DNA of 64,000 nt from Stigonema ocellatum SAG 48.90 = DSM 106950 (GTDB lineage: Bacteria; Cyanobacteriota; Cyanobacteriia; Cyanobacteriales; Nostocaceae), in contig JADQBA010000031.1 in assembly GCA_016903675.1 (NCBI GenBank), positions 1 to 64,000 of the forward strand. Reading direction: 5' to 3'. Position numbers and translations under genes: made by a program. The notes beneath the pieces were generated by a model, which saw nothing but the letters and a program-made list of their open reading frames with translations, ran no database searches and was not told the DNA's origin. Positions 62,361-64,000 of this stretch are shown piece by piece; the first letter of the stretch is position 1, and every line of letters starts with the position of its first letter.

Positions 62361-62396
62361 TAGCCCCTAGTTCGCCGCTAGGGGCTTTCCTTGTAT
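62361..62396 (+). promoter_or_regulatory. Intergenic stem-loop of cassette 2
   Basis: TAGCCCCTAG and CTAGGGGCT pair around TTCGCCG, followed by TTCCTTG. The 3' arm matches that of the stem-loop at the same place in cassette 1. Confidence 0.65.
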
Positions 62397-62418
62397 TATA
62401 TTTTCAGGATAAATCATT

Positions 62419-62742
62419 ATGCTAAAAGAAGACACAATAATTCGTCCTGTTTACTATCAGATTGTCGAGCGTCGTCATAAAATTTGGGCTTTTAGAGAAG
62501 GCGAGCCATTTATAAATTTATTTAATACGCCTGACCTTGATATGGAAGACCTATTCTCCCTATTCGATACCTCCATGGAGAAAATTGCTGCCGAACTGCG
62601 ACGAATTAATGGTGCAAAGCAGGGGTACTACATAGCAAACATTTTAGATAAAAAATACTACTACTGCGGTACTGAGTGGTCAGATGTCAAAGCCAAACTT
62701 CAAGAATTGGGGATTGGTAGACCTGATCCGATGGAAGCCTAA
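62419..62742 (+). CDS. Small protein of unknown function, second gene of cassette 2 (paralogue of 17796-18113)
   Basis: 107 aa. Blocks shared with the cassette 1 protein: PVYYQI / PVYYRI at the start, a weakly conserved middle, RINGAKQGYYIAN, LDKKYYYCG, and KLQELGIGRPDPME at the end. Conservation is strong at the ends and weak in the centre (residues 25-60), as if the centre binds a variable partner. There is no third gene here. Function unknown. Confidence 0.75.
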   Translation: MLKEDTIIRPVYYQIVERRHKIWAFREGEPFINLFNTPDLDMEDLFSLFDTSMEKIAAELRRINGAKQGYYIANILDKKYYYCGTEWSDVKAKLQELGIGRPDPMEA

Positions 62743-63713
62743 CTACCACCAGAATCAGTAGGATACGGAGGCGCAGATTATGTGAGGGTCATGGGCGCAA
62801 AGAGCAACGCGATCGCATCATTGTATAAATTTTGGCAGAAAAACAGCAATCCTATTTGAATTCCAAACTGACTAGTCCTGAGAAACCCGGTAAATAAGCG
62901 CGAAACCGGGTTTCTCCAAGGAAAGCGAATCATTTAGGACTGGTATATTATTTACAAATCATCTGATTTCCCACAGACTTTGGCACGAGTCTTATTTGAG
63001 AAAAACTCCACCTCTGTAGGCTCTGTTACGTTTTCCAGCCACTGATGAATGTAGAATTCATTTAACGTAGAGTGAAATCTTTGGAGTAGTTACCCAAGGA
63101 TGGTTTGTTGTCTTATATAGGTGTAAATGACTAACTCTGCTAACAGGTTGACCATAAAGTTAAGGAAACTGTAATGTCAGAAATGCTCTATTTGAGAGAT
63201 ATTTTAAACTTGGTGGTTGACTAACTCAAAAACGGCAGGAAGCTGTTTTTCATGACAGTACCATTAAACTCCACAGCATCACCCCAACAAGCTGAGTGTA
63301 TCTGACCATTCCGACTTATTACTAGAAAGCGTTACTAGCAAATACGTCTACACCATGACTATTAGGCATAATTTTATTTGCTCTTGAATTAAAGGTCAAG
63401 AGTCGGATTCTCGTGGGATTTCCCAAAAAACGAGTGACGTAGCCTTGGACTTTACTACAGAAAAGGATTAATACACAACAGTTACTTTCCCATTAAGGTA
63501 AAACCCAGGTAGTACTTTGTCTAGGTAATTTTGAGCCTTTGTAGTAAGCACAAAGCGTGCGAGCGAAAATAAGGACTAAAGTCCTTACTACGAACTTACT
63601 TATCCATCAATTATAACTTGACACACTAGCAGGAAGTAGGAATACCATACACTACCAAATTCCATTTGTGGTGTTTTCTTTGAATAAAAACCTCTATAAC
63701 TTTTTTTACTTCT
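62743..63713. other. Gene-free interval before the devB-like gene
   Basis: Contains a family D hairpin element (62846-62947). Otherwise AT-rich sequence with no coding frame I can support; the promoter of the devB-like gene should lie in its right part. No clean NtcA box (GTA-N8-TAC) is seen. Confidence 0.5.
62846..62947. mobile_element. Family D hairpin element, copy 2
   Basis: Almost identical to 23914-24016 outside the hairpin loop. Begins GCAATCCTATTTGAATTCC, ends TTTAGGACTGGTATA. Confidence 0.75.
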
Positions 63714-64000
63714 ATGAGCAAAATTCAGATAAACGAGCAACAGACTATGTCAACGCTAAGTGAGAAGCCAAGGTCAAGGGAGCAGCCAATTGAAAAACCC
63801 AAGGTTTGGTGGATCATCGCCATGCTACCAGTGGTAATTGCTGCTGGGATACTCACTAAAGTCAAAGTAGAGCAGCTCAAAAAACTAACTGCTCCCGCAT
63901 CTAGTACACCAGCAGTTATCAATAGCATTAATGCTTTGGGGCGTTTGGAACCGCGAGGGGAAGTTGTTAAAATGTCTGCCCCAACAGGACTCCAAGGAAC
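63714..64000 (+). CDS. DevB-like ABC-exporter membrane-fusion protein, N-terminal part (cut by window edge)
   Basis: From ATG 63714 an open frame runs to the window end (95 codons). After a polar 33-residue start (MSKIQINEQQTMSTLSEKPR) there is one hydrophobic segment (VWWIIAMLPVVIAAGILT), and then the hallmark of the cyanobacterial DevB family, INALGRLEPRGEVVKMSAP. DevB-type proteins link an inner-membrane ABC transporter (DevC/DevA) to TolC; some export heterocyst glycolipids, others metabolites. Which group this belongs to depends on sequence outside the window. Confidence 0.8.
   Translation, partial: MSKIQINEQQTMSTLSEKPRSREQPIEKPKVWWIIAMLPVVIAAGILTKVKVEQLKKLTAPASSTPAVINSINALGRLEPRGEVVKMSAPTGLQG

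Noticed and set aside
63636..63650. NtcA-type site before the devB-like gene
   Set aside because: GTA and TAC are 9 bases apart instead of 8 and no -10 box stands at the right distance.

Overview
The window comes from a filamentous, probably heterocyst-forming cyanobacterium (Nostocales type). Evidence for this: the HIP1 octamer GCGATCGC occurs roughly once per 1.4 kb over the first 44 kb (counted by eye); psbY and pcyA are present; a DevB-like exporter subunit (related to the heterocyst glycolipid exporter family) starts at the right edge; LL-diaminopimelate aminotransferase is present; and intergenic DNA is full of GGGGAGT heptamer arrays typical of Nostocales. It is mostly chromosomal housekeeping DNA mixed with accessory genes, decayed toxin-antitoxin modules and several families of small non-autonomous elements.

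Layout. 0-15 kb: folC (cut by the left edge), an SbmA/BacA-like ABC exporter, psbY, gamma-carbonic-anhydrase-like protein, a cyanobacterial TIGR02652 protein, a VOC protein, a two-domain M16 peptidase, map, a MuiA-like protein, a decayed DUF433/DUF5615 pair and mnmE. 15-19 kb: small gene pairs (aspartic protease pair, antitoxin plus frameshifted vapC) and a three-gene cassette of unknown small proteins. 19-32 kb: SDR, secreted Tat protein plus galactose-oxidase/crystallin protein, acyltransferase, glgA, a membrane protein, dapL, brnTA, an aminotransferase. 32-40 kb: MazF-like pair, Rpn/DUF4351 nuclease with three broken copies of its 3' end, a 10-repeat WD40 protein and a Ser/Thr kinase-AAA protein. 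40-45 kb: GH57 protein, aldo/keto reductase, exported superoxide dismutase, rsmG. 46-57 kb: a four-gene operon (C5 methyltransferase, two unknown proteins, an 1860-aa DUF1998-type helicase) whose order and architecture match Druantia type II anti-phage defence, followed by a higBA-type module. 57.8-64 kb: NUDIX, DUF3531, TPR protein, ABC ATPase plus pcyA, a second copy of the small-gene cassette, and the start of a devB-like gene.

The two signals I rate highest are the Druantia type II-like operon (a known system class, here with an extended methyltransferase) and a duplicated cassette (18.4-17.5 kb on minus, 62.1-62.75 kb on plus) of paralogous small proteins separated by matching stem-loops, for which I know no description. 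Around them, three families of small inverted-repeat elements can be defined directly from the sequence; two of them leave exact target duplications (5 bp and 8-10 bp). The same simple repeats have entered coding regions in frame in folC, the M16 peptidase and rsmG.
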